A stretch of DNA of 64,000 nt from Candidatus Fermentithermobacillaceae bacterium (GTDB lineage: Bacteria; Bacillota; Sulfobacillia; Fermentithermobacillales; DUSS01), in the NCBI GenBank assembly GCA_014896535.1, contig JADBKE010000013.1, positions 62,001 to 126,000 on the forward strand, written 5' to 3'. A program made the position numbers and the translations under genes. Under the pieces are notes generated by a model. The model was not told the DNA's origin, made no database searches, and saw only the letters and a program-made list of their open reading frames with translations. Shown one piece after another: positions 8,235-16,743 of the stretch; positions within the stretch are counted from its first letter, which is position 1, and every line of letters starts with the position of its first letter.

Positions 8235-9620
8235 ATGAAACTTGAGCCGATCAAACTGCCGGACGGTTTCTTACTTGGTACGGCCACTTCTTCTTTGCAG
8301 ATCGAGGGGGGCGACCGGAACAACAACTGGTTCAGGTGGTGTGAGCAGGGGCGTATCAAGGACGGTTCCCACTGTGTGGTTGCGTGCGATCATTGGAACA
8401 GGGTGGAAGAAGACATCGCCCTTATGAGGAAACTCAACACTCACACTTACAGGATGAGTCTGGAATGGAGCAGGCTCGAACCTAACGAGGACGAATTCGA
8501 TGCCGCGGCCATGAGCCACTACAGGCGGGAGATACAGATGCTTAACGAGGCCGGAATCCGGCCACTGGTGACGTTGCACCACTTTTCAAACCCGCTTTGG
8601 TTTGAAGATTCCGGTTCCTGGATGAACCCGCAGGCCATCGACAGGTTCCAGCGGTACGTTGAGTACGTCGTCTCAAACCTGGGTGACCTCGTTTCCGACT
8701 GGGTCACCATCAACGAGCCGAACGTTTACGCCGCCCAGTCTTACCTGCTTGGTCTGTGGCCTCCGGGAAAGTCCAGCATAAGAGCATATTTCCAAGTAGC
8801 TCGCAACATGGTGCTCGCCCATGTAAAAGCTTACCGCAAGATTCACGAGATTCGGAGGAAAATGGGCTTCGACGCGGACACCATGGTGGGAGTGGCGCAC
8901 CATCTTCGCGTCATGGATCCCAAGTCGAACTTGCTTCCCGAACGTTGGCTTGCCCGCGTATTTCACTATCTGTTCGAGGAGATATTCGTAACCGGGATGG
9001 CTGAGGGAAGACTTCTATTCCCGCTGGGTTCGGGGTACCCCCTGGGTAAGGGCAAGTTCATGGACTTCCTCGGCGTCAATTACTACTCCCGGGATATGGT
9101 TTCGCTTTCGTGGAATCCCCTCATGCTGTTCGGTAAGCTGGAGCCGCAGCAAGGCGCTCCCGTCAACGATCTGGGATGGGAAATATACCCGGAAGGGTTG
9201 TACCGGGTATGCAAGTTCTACTGGGACCGGTTTCGCACACCGGTGTACATTACGGAGAACGGTATTTGCGACGCCGCGGACCGCGTACGGGCACGGTTCA
9301 TTTACGATCACTTGTACCAGGTCAAGAGGCTACTGGACGACGGCGTGGACGTGCGGCGGTACTACTACTGGTCGCTTCTGGACAATTTCGAGTGGCTCGA
9401 AGGGCTCAGCATCCGCTTCGGGTTGGTCGAAGTGGATTACACTACCCAGACTCGCACCATAAGGCCCTCCGGTGCTTTTTACGGAGAGGTATGCCGCAAC
9501 CGCGGAGTCACGCCCGAGATGATCCGGGAGTACCTGGATCAACTTACCATGGGCAACCATGGGCAACCAGCCTCCCACAAACAAGCAGATTACCGCCTCC
9601 AACCACATTGTCGCGCATAG
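8235..9620 (+). CDS. Family GH1 beta-glycosidase
   Basis: A complete 461-residue TIM-barrel glycosidase. The acid/base Glu161 sits in the TINEP motif and the nucleophile Glu341 in the ITENG motif, so this is a retaining enzyme expected to act on beta-glucosides or beta-galactosides. The N-terminal GFLLGTATSSLQIEGG and the LDNFEWLEG region near residue 385 are also typical. The middle loop region (about residues 225-275) is short, more like archaeal and thermophile forms. No signal peptide is present, so the enzyme is cytoplasmic. The start at 8235 follows GGAGG by about 9 bases. There is no adjacent sugar transporter. Confidence 0.93.
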   Translation: MKLEPIKLPDGFLLGTATSSLQIEGGDRNNNWFRWCEQGRIKDGSHCVVACDHWNRVEEDIALMRKLNTHTYRMSLEWSRLEPNEDEFDAAAMSHYRREIQMLNEAGIRPLVTLHHFSNPLWFEDSGSWMNPQAIDRFQRYVEYVVSNLGDLVSDWVTINEPNVYAAQSYLLGLWPPGKSSIRAYFQVARNMVLAHVKAYRKIHEIRRKMGFDADTMVGVAHHLRVMDPKSNLLPERWLARVFHYLFEEIFVTGMAEGRLLFPLGSGYPLGKGKFMDFLGVNYYSRDMVSLSWNPLMLFGKLEPQQGAPVNDLGWEIYPEGLYRVCKFYWDRFRTPVYITENGICDAADRVRARFIYDHLYQVKRLLDDGVDVRRYYYWSLLDNFEWLEGLSIRFGLVEVDYTTQTRTIRPSGAFYGEVCRNRGVTPEMIREYLDQLTMGNHGQPASHKQADYRLQPHCRA

Positions 9621-9924
9621 TTAGCATAGTTAGCTCAGACTGGGGGCATCTGCCAAGACGGAGGTTAAATGGACCAGCGAAAGCTATTGCCATGCGTAGT
9701 CAGCTCGGGCCGGATGCGACCGGGGGGATATCCGGGCCCACCGTCGCCCCGGGGGCGCTGGCGAGTGTCCGAGAGCTATGGGCGAACCGGTTTTTGCTCG
9801 ACAGCGGGATGTTATCCGTAGCTGGATTCAGCCGCATTCTTGCGGTAGCATAGCAGCCGAGATACACGACCACGGGAATACACAGAGACCGGGTTTGTTC
9901 GGGAACGTAGAAGGTGAATCCGCT

Positions 9925-10455
9925 TTGGAAAAACGCATATCCACGCAGCGAATTTACGAAGGCAAGATCATGGCCCTCAGGGTTGATACCGTCGTGACTT
10001 CATCCGGCAGGTTGACAACAAGGGAGATACTCGAACGTCCGCGCGTTGTATCGGTCCTTCCGCTAGACGATCAAGGGAACGTCATTTTGGTCCGGCAGTT
10101 CCGTTATGCGGTGGGCAGGGAGACGCTGGAGATCCCCGCCGGGGTTGTGGCCGAGGGCGAGACTCCACTGGCGGCAGCCCGACGCGAGCTCCGGGAGGAA
10201 ACCGGCTTCGACGCTGCGTCCTTCCGGGAATTGGTTTCTTATCGGCCCGCCATCGGATTCTCTACCGAGCACATGACCATTTTCCTGGCGAAAAGCCTGA
10301 TCTACGCACCGGAAAAAGGGGACGAAGAAAACATCAGGGTCGAGAGGATCCCCTTCGGCCAGCTGTACGACATGGTGGTCCGGGGGGATTCTCCTCTGGA
10401 CGATGCCAAGAGCATCGTTGCAATTCTCCTGGCCCGTGCCAGGGGGGAGGCATAA
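9925..10455 (+). CDS. Nudix hydrolase, ADP-ribose pyrophosphatase type
   Basis: A 176-residue Nudix protein. The Nudix box is complete: G-x5-E-x7-REL-x-EE-x-GF, in the segment starting GVVAEGE. The preceding strands (VVSVLPLDDQGNVILVRQFR and ETLEIPAG) and the following SYRPAIGFSTEHM loop place it with NudF/YqkG, which hydrolyse ADP-ribose to AMP and ribose 5-phosphate. I chose the TTG at 9925 because the family begins with a segment like KRISTQRIYEGKI and AAGGTG lies just upstream. The longer in-frame ORF from 9778 has an unrelated N terminus. Between 9621 and 9924 I see no other gene. Confidence 0.9.
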   Translation: MEKRISTQRIYEGKIMALRVDTVVTSSGRLTTREILERPRVVSVLPLDDQGNVILVRQFRYAVGRETLEIPAGVVAEGETPLAAARRELREETGFDAASFRELVSYRPAIGFSTEHMTIFLAKSLIYAPEKGDEENIRVERIPFGQLYDMVVRGDSPLDDAKSIVAILLARARGEA

Positions 10456-10550
10456 GCAAGAACTCCCCGACTAAGTTACCCTGGTCGGCACCGGGCTGGC
10501 ATCCCGTACCTGCGCCTCGAGCTATTCCAGGGGGTCTCTGTGCTCTCCAG

Positions 10551-10592
10551 TGCCAGTTAACAGTTGTCCTCTGCCAGTTAACAGTTGTCCTC
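10551..10592. repeat. 21-bp direct duplication at the 3' end of the vWA gene
   Basis: TGCCAGTTAACAGTTGTCCTC is present twice in tandem. One copy includes the stop codon and last codons of the vWA gene. The other lies just beyond it. Confidence 0.75.
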
Positions 10593-11942
10593 GTCGTCTG
10601 CCCCTGTTTTTCGCCTCCCCAAGTAGCTTTGATACCTCAGCTCCTTGCGAATCTCAGATGTGTAACTAGTATCGAACAAAGGTTGGTCGGGTTCGGTCCG
10701 CGAAAGCAAAGACTCCAGGTTCCGGACTTCCGAGACGATATCCGGATCTGGTCTCTTTTGCGCGAGTTTCCGCAGGCTGTTGAGCCTCTCCTGGAGGATG
10801 CTGCGGCCCTCCTCCCAATTGCCGTTGTCCAGCGCGGTCACAGCGCGGTCTTTGGCTACCGCGGTGCGCGTAAGCTCGACGACCTTAGTAACGGTGACGT
10901 CAGGCTGGTACAATTCTTCCGGACCTTCGGCCACCGGCAGAGACACCGACACCCCTATGCTCACCGAATCCAGGCGCCGCAAGCTATCGGCGTAATCTAC
11001 GGTCACGGCCAAGACATCAGGCCGGCTGTGGGGCAACGGGGGAAGGAAGATTTCTGCGACCAGGATGCGTTTTTCGTTTTCATACATGTCGGGCAGATTC
11101 AAGACCACAGCCTCCGGCGAGGACCCTGGAACGACTTGCTGTTCGTATCCGATTACCCCGACGACCTTGCCCGTTTCCGATCGCAGCGTCACCCTCACAT
11201 TCTGTGCTGTTATTTTTAGAAGGCCGCGCATCTCCTTGGCGAACACCGTCGGGATTTCATCGGCGTTCTTCACGTAGTAGTAGTTTCCCCTGCCAGCTTC
11301 ACACATGGCGATTAGGAGGTCTTCGTTGAACTCCCGGCCCACGCCGACCGCGGACACCAACAATCCCTTCTCGGCCATGCTTTGCGCCTTCGCGGCTAAA
11401 AGCGAGGGGTCAGTAATTCCTACGTTGGCCATTCCGTCGGTGAGAAGGACGACCCTGTTGGATTGACCCGAGCGGGTCTCCTTCATCACCTCCTGACATC
11501 CTCGGAGGAAGCCTCCCGAGAGGTTTGTGCTACCTCCTGGCTGTATTTGGTTTATGAGAGACCTTATGAGCTCTTTGTTGGTGACCGCGGCCTGCGGGAC
11601 GATGGTCTCGACCTGGTCATCGAAAACGGTCAGGGAGAACTTGTCTTCCGGCCCCATGTGATCCACGACGAATCGGGCAGCTTTCTTCACGTACTCCAGA
11701 GGCTCACCGCTCATGGAACCGCTTCTGTCCAGGACGAGCCCGATGTTGATGGGAATTCTCTTGTTTTTGCGGGAAGGTACAGGCCGGGCTTCCAGCTCTA
11801 TCAACGCCCAGAGGGTTTGCGGGGTATGCGGTGGAATCAGGGCATGGCTCAGTCGGACATTCAGGGCAATCGAACTTGGTTCTCCAGGCTTGCCCGTCGC
11901 ATTCTGGTGCTGGAATGAGTTTTCCGGTTTGTTCACGACCAT
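10578..11942 (-). CDS. von Willebrand factor type A domain protein
   Basis: A 454-residue protein with no signal peptide. Residues about 64-240 form a vWA domain with a complete metal-ion-dependent adhesion site: D72-x-S74-x-S76 in VLDRSGSMSG, a Thr in GGSTNLSGG and an Asp in LLTDGMAN. Family members bind a partner protein through this metal. The remainder (about residues 260-454) has a beta-rich stretch (NVRVTLRSETG) and a charged helical tail. This two-part layout occurs in stand-alone bacterial vWA proteins of unsettled function. The start ATG follows GGAGGAGGA. Repeat array 1 lies upstream of it in the direction of transcription. Confidence 0.88.
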   Translation of the reverse strand: MVVNKPENSFQHQNATGKPGEPSSIALNVRLSHALIPPHTPQTLWALIELEARPVPSRKNKRIPINIGLVLDRSGSMSGEPLEYVKKAARFVVDHMGPEDKFSLTVFDDQVETIVPQAAVTNKELIRSLINQIQPGGSTNLSGGFLRGCQEVMKETRSGQSNRVVLLTDGMANVGITDPSLLAAKAQSMAEKGLLVSAVGVGREFNEDLLIAMCEAGRGNYYYVKNADEIPTVFAKEMRGLLKITAQNVRVTLRSETGKVVGVIGYEQQVVPGSSPEAVVLNLPDMYENEKRILVAEIFLPPLPHSRPDVLAVTVDYADSLRRLDSVSIGVSVSLPVAEGPEELYQPDVTVTKVVELTRTAVAKDRAVTALDNGNWEEGRSILQERLNSLRKLAQKRPDPDIVSEVRNLESLLSRTEPDQPLFDTSYTSEIRKELRYQSYLGRRKTGADDEDNC

Positions 11943-12040
11943 TCCTCCTCCGCCTCGTCAACATTCCGTATTCCGTGCCATCCTGAGCGGCAATGAGGTT
12001 TCCGGTATGTTCACGAGTGTCCCTCCTGTTCTGGAACCAT
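11905..12040 (-). repeat. Imperfect duplication of the vWA translation-start region
   Basis: On the minus strand, the sequence around the vWA start (GGAGGAATGGTCGTGAACAA and about 20 more bases) has an imperfect second copy 78 bp upstream, in which GGAGGGACACTCGTGAACAT leads into the same CCGGAAA-CTCATT core. The upstream copy could initiate only a 17-codon peptide starting VNIPETS. Confidence 0.65.
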
Positions 12041-12333
12041 AACATCCGTGGGGTCCCCGCATTCGGGGAGATGCCCAAGTGCCCCTCACAGTGGGGGACC
12101 AGAAAATCCGCTTCGGATGGTGTGACTCCGCTGCCCCAGTCAAAGGGTTCACTTATATATTCCGAACCAAGGCACAAATTTGGTCGAATCTCGGAAGCAT
12201 CAGGAGGGATATTCGGAGTCGAGTTGTCCCGACTTCGTGCTCGTGGATGAGCAGAGCACCGGTTTCCCCGTTGCGGGAGATATGGAGATATATTAGGGCC
12301 GAGGTGTGCCCGGTTCCCGCCCTGAATTCCCGG
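12041..12333. other. Intergenic region between the vWA leader and repeat array 1
   Basis: About 290 bp with no credible gene. It should hold the promoter of the minus-strand vWA gene, but no clear -35/-10 pair was recognised. Confidence 0.4.
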
Positions 12334-13294
12334 AGTGCCAACCGGATTTACACTGCCCTGGGCTTTGGTGTAACGCTCAATGCGTAGCCTCTGCGCCAGT
12401 TCAAAAGCGCGAACCCGGTTTGCACTGCCGCGGGTCCTGGTGCTCAGCGTGTTCAGGCACCGAGCGAAGGCCGCTGAGTGCTAACCGGGTTTGCACTTGT
12501 GCGGGGTTTTATGCGTTCTGTGCCCACCGGATTTGCACTCGCTCGCGGTTTTGCGCGTTTAGTGCCCACCAGGTTTGCACTCACTCGCGGTTTTGTGCGT
12601 TCAGTGCCCACCAGGTTTGCACCTGCGGAGCTCTCACCTCGTGTGGTAGCAACCTGATTGGCACTACCGCGCGGTTTTCAGGTCTTAGTGCGAACCAGGT
12701 TTGCACTACCGGAGTCTCTGTGACGCCCGGTGCCAACATGTTTTGCACCGTCTTGGGTCTTACCTTCCTGAGTGCCAAACGGGTTTGCACTGAGGGAGTT
12801 CCGGGGCTACCTAGTCGCAACATAGTTTGCACTCTCCTGCCCTCCGGGCTTCTCAGTGCCAACCAGGTTTGCATCGGTGGAATCTTCGAGCGACGCAGTG
12901 GCAACGTACTTTGTACTTCCCCGCGGTCTGGCGTCCTCAGTGCCAACGACGTTTGCATCGAGGAAGTTTCCGGGGGCCGCGGTGGCAACGTAGTTTGCAC
13001 TCTGCCGCCCTTACGAGTGCTCAGTGCCAAAGAGGTTCGCACCCGGAGAGTTCATGACCGACACAGTGGCAACGTGGTTTGCACTCTGTCGCGCCCCCGA
13101 ATCCCCAGTGCCAATCATGTTTGCACCGAGGGAGTTCTTGGGCTGCTCGGTGGCAACGTACTTTGCACTCTCTAGTGGTTCCGGACCCTCAGTGCCCACG
13201 AGGTTTGCACCGGGGCTTTTTTGGGTCAATAAGTGCCAGCGCACTTTGCACCAACCACGGTTTCCTCGTAGTCGTTGCCAACGGGCTTTGCACC
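12334..13294 (+). repeat. Repeat array 1: 42-bp-period array of 21-bp dyads (about 22 clear units)
   Basis: The unit is an imperfect palindrome, GTGCCAA-N5-TTTGCAC plus one flanking base each side. Clear units start at 12334, 12406, then every 42 bp from 12477 to 13191 (12477, 12519, 12561 and so on, 18 units), and finally 13232 and 13274. Between units is 21 bp of variable sequence. In the right half, units alternate between a GTGGCAACGTA-type and a GTGCCAA-type, giving an 84-bp super-period. Because 21 and 42 are multiples of three, long frames stay open on both strands, but they share only the repeat and are probably not genes. The array lies in the gap between the nuclease-like gene and the vWA gene. 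Confidence 0.9.
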
Positions 13295-13679
13295 AAGACC
13301 TAAGACTTGCGTGGGTAACTCAATAGTGACTCAATCTCGCTTGACACGTGCTTCGTTCAAGCACGCGAACGCGTTGGGAGCCTGCTGGCGCAGTAGGTCC
13401 GGAAGTTGATCCACTCCTGCCCCTCCTCGGTAGGGGCGACGCGGGTTCCGACTCCGAAGCGACCTCAGATGCGGCAAGTGAGGCGCTCCTGCTCAAGCCC
13501 GCGGCGGTGTCGTTGTCACTCTCTTGCAGCAGCGCCGGGGATTCTTACTGCTGGCGAGCATGCTTGAATAAGGCAGGCCACCTCCTCGTCACCCCAAGTG
13601 TTTCGGGGTGGCCTTGTACATCTCAGGGCGAGGTCGGGCGCATCAGGTCAGTACATCTGCTTACCACATCTTCTGATGA
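13295..13679. other. Intergenic region downstream of array 1
   Basis: No gene is recognised. A small hairpin (CACCCC paired with GGGGTG around 13591-13611) sits here with no T-tract. Confidence 0.4.
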
Positions 13680-14495
13680 CTACTCGTCGGTTCCAGAGCT
13701 CTTGCGCCTGACTGGTTCTCGTGCCCGACGCTTCCTGCAGTTTGCCACGTATTCCCCGCACATATCCTCGAGAGCGCGCACATAGAGACAGTCAGGGTCG
13801 TAATTAGCCTTAGGAAGTCTTTCTGGAATCTTCTTGCTCATCTTGTCCAGGCTAAGGTCTTCCTCGGTGATAGCGACCAGGATTATGTTGCGGCTCTCAC
13901 TCAGGTCAGCCTTAATTTTGTCTCTTTGCATTATTTCGTCAACTTCTTCCGTGTCCGGGAAAACCTGCGTGGTTCCATAATGTTGAGGCCCGTTAAACTC
14001 AAATGCTACCCCTGCGCTCACGTAAAACCTGTCGTACTCCATGAATTGGTTGGTATTAGGATTCTGAAGAAACCATGGACGGGCGTTGTCAACGTAATCG
14101 TCGGAATCCACGAGCACGTCTAACAGGCGCTTCATGAGGTATTCTCCCACGGTTGCTACGTAAGACCGGTGCTCTTTGAGCCGAGCGATCATAGTTCGTT
14201 GAGCTTTCTCCGGAAGCGACGGAGTTATCCTCCTGCGGTTGCGTTTGCCTTCGATTTTAACCCAGCCAGCCGCTGCCAGCTTCTTGACTAGGTACCGTAC
14301 GCATTCTCTGCTCAGACCGGAGGCAGAACTCAACTGCCTCATCGAGCAAGCCTTATGAAGCGATATGCTCAGGTAGATAGACTTAGCCAAGGGAGAAAGT
14401 TCCTCATCCGATACGAGGTCCGAGGGAATCTGGACAAATAGCCGATCTGGTACAGTAGGCACAGGCATCCTCCCATAAACAACATGATTCGCCAT
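13680..14495 (-). CDS. Winged-helix protein with a PD-(D/E)XK-like nuclease domain
   Basis: A 271-residue protein with two parts. Residues about 25-90 look like a winged helix: LSPLAKSIYLSISLHKACSM, then SSASGLSRECVRYLVKKLAAAGWVKIEG, with a recognition helix after the Gly. Residues about 145-225 resemble the restriction-endonuclease fold: a Tyr-Asp before a strand, EFNGPQHY, then MQRDKIKADL and a final hydrophobic strand NIILVAITEEDL. The acidic residue plus the E, Q and K positions fit a degenerate or genuine active site (D-ExN-QxxxxxxK). No signal peptide. The partner of the DNA-binding domain is unknown; its position next to array 1 is suggestive only. The start could also be 14468. Confidence 0.6.
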   Translation of the reverse strand: MANHVVYGRMPVPTVPDRLFVQIPSDLVSDEELSPLAKSIYLSISLHKACSMRQLSSASGLSRECVRYLVKKLAAAGWVKIEGKRNRRRITPSLPEKAQRTMIARLKEHRSYVATVGEYLMKRLLDVLVDSDDYVDNARPWFLQNPNTNQFMEYDRFYVSAGVAFEFNGPQHYGTTQVFPDTEEVDEIMQRDKIKADLSESRNIILVAITEEDLSLDKMSKKIPERLPKANYDPDCLYVRALEDMCGEYVANCRKRRAREPVRRKSSGTDE

Positions 14496-14715
14496 ATCTT
14501 ACCACAGAGCTACAGGGTTCTTCAAGCATCTGGCAAAAACCTGCCCGACCTGCTTGCCGCATGTCATTGCAGTTTCGCTATCGCCATTGCCAACTGCCGT
14601 GCGCCGAAGCGGCCGAGCCTCCACCGAGGACTTGTAATATAATCTCTCTCGGGCGCTTCCAGGCGGTTCGTACGGACCCTCGCGCTGAACTGCAGGGGAG
14701 AGTGAGTAAGCTGTG

Positions 14716-15930
14716 ATGGAACTCCTTCTCCTTTGGATGATCTATTTCTCCTGGGTTTATTGGGTCCTGGCGTGCTGGGGAGTACGGACTTTCTTCAAGC
14801 CGGGGAGGAGATCCGAGAGGGGCACCCCGAGCACCTATACCCCGCCGGTCTCCATTTTGAAGCCGGTTTGCGGACTCGACCACGGGGCCTTTGAGAATTT
14901 CGCGAGTTTTTGCCGCCAGGATTATCCCGAGTTCGAGATCATCTTCGGCGTAGCGTCTCGTTCCGACCCGGCGGTCCGCATCATCCGGGATCTACAGCGG
15001 ACCTTCCCCGAGCGAAGGATAAAACTAGTCGTGGGCCGGCCGGTTGGAGCGAACCAGAAGGTCGGTCTGCTCTACTACATGGAGCGAGAAGCGAGGCACG
15101 ACGTTCTCGTGCTTAGCGACAGCGATATGAGGGTCGGGCCAGACTATCTGCGACGGGTGGTTGCGCCGTTAGCCGAGCCAGATGTCGGTTTGGTGACGTG
15201 TCCGTATCGCGGCGAAGACGCCATTTCCTTGCCGGCCAAACTGGAAGCTCTCCACATGAGCGTGATCTTCCTCCCGTCCGTGGTGATTGCCTGGAAGCTC
15301 GGGCTTTCGTTCGCCCTTGGAGCAACCGTCGTCATCAGGCGCCGCGATCTTATGCGGATCGGCGGGTTCCGGGCTATCGCGGATTATCTGGCCGACGATT
15401 TCCAGCTGGGCTGTCGCATCGGCTCCCTGGGGCTCAAGACGATGCTTTCGAATTACGTCACGGTAAGCGTTCTCGGGCGGACCACGTTCACCGACCAATG
15501 GAACAGGGAGGTCCGGTGGGCCAAATGTAACCGGGTGAGCCGGCCTCGAGAATACCCCGGTATCCTGCTTACTCTACCCACACCTCTTGCGGGAGCCTTC
15601 GCCGTGGTAAGCGGCTTTTCCCCCCAGAGCCAGCAAGTCCTCCTTATCTCCCTGGTCCTGAGATTGGTTGCCGCCTGGCTCATTACCGGGTGTGTGGGGG
15701 ACCGGAATGGAAGAAAGTACCTCTTCTTGCTTCCCATTCGGGAGATGCTGAGCGCTTTGGTGTGGTTTGCCGGCCTCGTCGGCAGACGCATCGTGTGGAG
15801 GGGCCGGGAGTATATCCTGGCGGAGCACGGCAAGATGGTGGCCTGTTCGTGCGCGTCCTGCGCGGATGCCAGCGAGGAGGTGGAGCCGAGCGTTGCGGGG
15901 ACCGATCGCCGCGGCCGTATTGCTAATTGA
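14716..15930 (+). CDS. GT21-type glycosyltransferase (HpnI / ceramide-glucosyltransferase-like)
   Basis: A membrane-bound family 2/21 glycosyltransferase of about 404 residues. An N-terminal membrane helix (LLLLWMIYFSWVYWVLACWG) precedes the catalytic domain. That domain has VSILKPVCGLD, the D2 motif LSDSDMRVG, the D3 motif ADDFQLG and the product-binding REVRWAK, in the order expected for GT21. Two or three more hydrophobic segments follow. Relatives transfer a sugar from a nucleotide donor to a lipid such as ceramide or a hopanoid precursor; the acceptor here is unknown. The gene overlaps the next one by a few dozen bases, so they are probably translated together. It starts GTG-ATG at 14713-14718; the ATG is taken. 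Confidence 0.87.
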   Translation: MELLLLWMIYFSWVYWVLACWGVRTFFKPGRRSERGTPSTYTPPVSILKPVCGLDHGAFENFASFCRQDYPEFEIIFGVASRSDPAVRIIRDLQRTFPERRIKLVVGRPVGANQKVGLLYYMEREARHDVLVLSDSDMRVGPDYLRRVVAPLAEPDVGLVTCPYRGEDAISLPAKLEALHMSVIFLPSVVIAWKLGLSFALGATVVIRRRDLMRIGGFRAIADYLADDFQLGCRIGSLGLKTMLSNYVTVSVLGRTTFTDQWNREVRWAKCNRVSRPREYPGILLTLPTPLAGAFAVVSGFSPQSQQVLLISLVLRLVAAWLITGCVGDRNGRKYLFLLPIREMLSALVWFAGLVGRRIVWRGREYILAEHGKMVACSCASCADASEEVEPSVAGTDRRGRIAN

Positions 15931-16504
15931 CCGCATCCTGAGGAAACGGCATGGGATTAGAGAGTTTACCACCGATCCCGATTGTGTGTTGCGGGTAGCG
16001 GTGGGGCGTGCCGACAGAGAAATCCGCCTGTCCGACGGCACGAAACTAGAATCGGGCGACCCGGTAGGAGAAATCCACCTGTGGAACGAACGAATTCCCA
16101 AGATGAGACGCCGTGGACCCGATATAACTTGGGGTCTTGGATTTCAGCGCTCGCTCGTTAAATCCCTGCGGCTTCTGGCCGATTACGTTCGAGCATCCCC
16201 CGAATTTGACGATGTGAAAGCGTTCAGGGCGCGACCAGGCGTGAAAGGCCGGGATGGCGAGGCCAAGGTGGCTCGACTTGCGCAGCGGTTTGGATTCGAG
16301 ATGCCTGCGACCACCGGGACACCGAGCCTGCTCGAGCGCCTCTACCGCTTCTTCGACAACCTGTACGCGACGGGCCTCATGTTGACGTTCAACCCCGTCA
16401 GTTTGAAAGGCAGGGAATTCTGGTGTTTTAGTCGGCCGGAAATCTGGATTTCGCGGAAAGGACTTCTGGAGCGTTACGGGAATTCCCAGAACTGGCAGTG
16501 TTAG
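15893..16504 (+). CDS. YkoP-like domain protein
   Basis: Beginning inside the end of the glycosyltransferase gene, this frame gives about 203 residues with a YkoP-like core: a VLRVAV strand, then GDPVGEIHLWNERIP, a Trp-Gly around ITWGLGFQRSLVKSLRLLADY, and GREFWCFSRPEIWISRKGLLERYG at the end (quoted in pieces of the frame). In Bacillus subtilis, ykoP lies in a cluster with a glycosyltransferase gene, which agrees with this context. The biochemical role is not known. The TTG at 15893 lies 12 bases after GAGGAGG; a later TTG near 15917 is also possible. Confidence 0.7.
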   Translation: MRGPIAAAVLLIDRILRKRHGIREFTTDPDCVLRVAVGRADREIRLSDGTKLESGDPVGEIHLWNERIPKMRRRGPDITWGLGFQRSLVKSLRLLADYVRASPEFDDVKAFRARPGVKGRDGEAKVARLAQRFGFEMPATTGTPSLLERLYRFFDNLYATGLMLTFNPVSLKGREFWCFSRPEIWISRKGLLERYGNSQNWQC

Positions 16505-16697
16505 TCTTAAACGAAACGCGTCGGCTATTGCGACTGATTTGATCCGGCACGTTACGAGCCTGGTTGATGCAGGGGTTGAGGTCGTCCTCGACATTTCGGT
16601 GAGAGCCGGGGATGAAATTCCCGAGCAAGTCGTAAAAACCGTGTCAGGGAACCGCAGGATGCTGAAGTTTAGGAGCAGTGAGTTTGAGACGGAGTAA
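16500..16697 (+). pseudogene. C-terminal remnant of a DUF499-type ATPase
   Basis: A plus-strand frame ending at TAA 16695-16697 with no start codon of its own. It reads VSLKRNASAIATDLIRHVTS, then LVDAGVEVVLDISVRAGDEI, then PEQVVKTVSGNRRMLKFRSS and EFETE. This resembles the last 60 or so residues of DUF499-containing AAA ATPases, which end with a conserved 'TVTENxRTLKF' style segment. The rest of the gene, which is normally around 1000 residues, is missing; its place is taken by the YkoP-like gene, whose stop overlaps the start of the remnant. Identification is from the pattern, not a search. Confidence 0.55.
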
Positions 16698-16743
16698 AAG
16701 GGGACGAAAACCAGCTGAAAAACCCACGGGGAGGTTGAGGGTC

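Noticed and set aside
12334-13294. CRISPR array interpretation of the 42-bp repeats
   Set aside because: The repeats are only 21 bp, degenerate and palindromic; spacers are 21 bp and resemble each other; there are no cas genes. This is not CRISPR.
13348-13785. Plus-strand ORF between array 1 and the nuclease-like gene
   Set aside because: It overlaps the nuclease-like gene on the other strand, has low-complexity Ser/Leu composition and no ribosome site.
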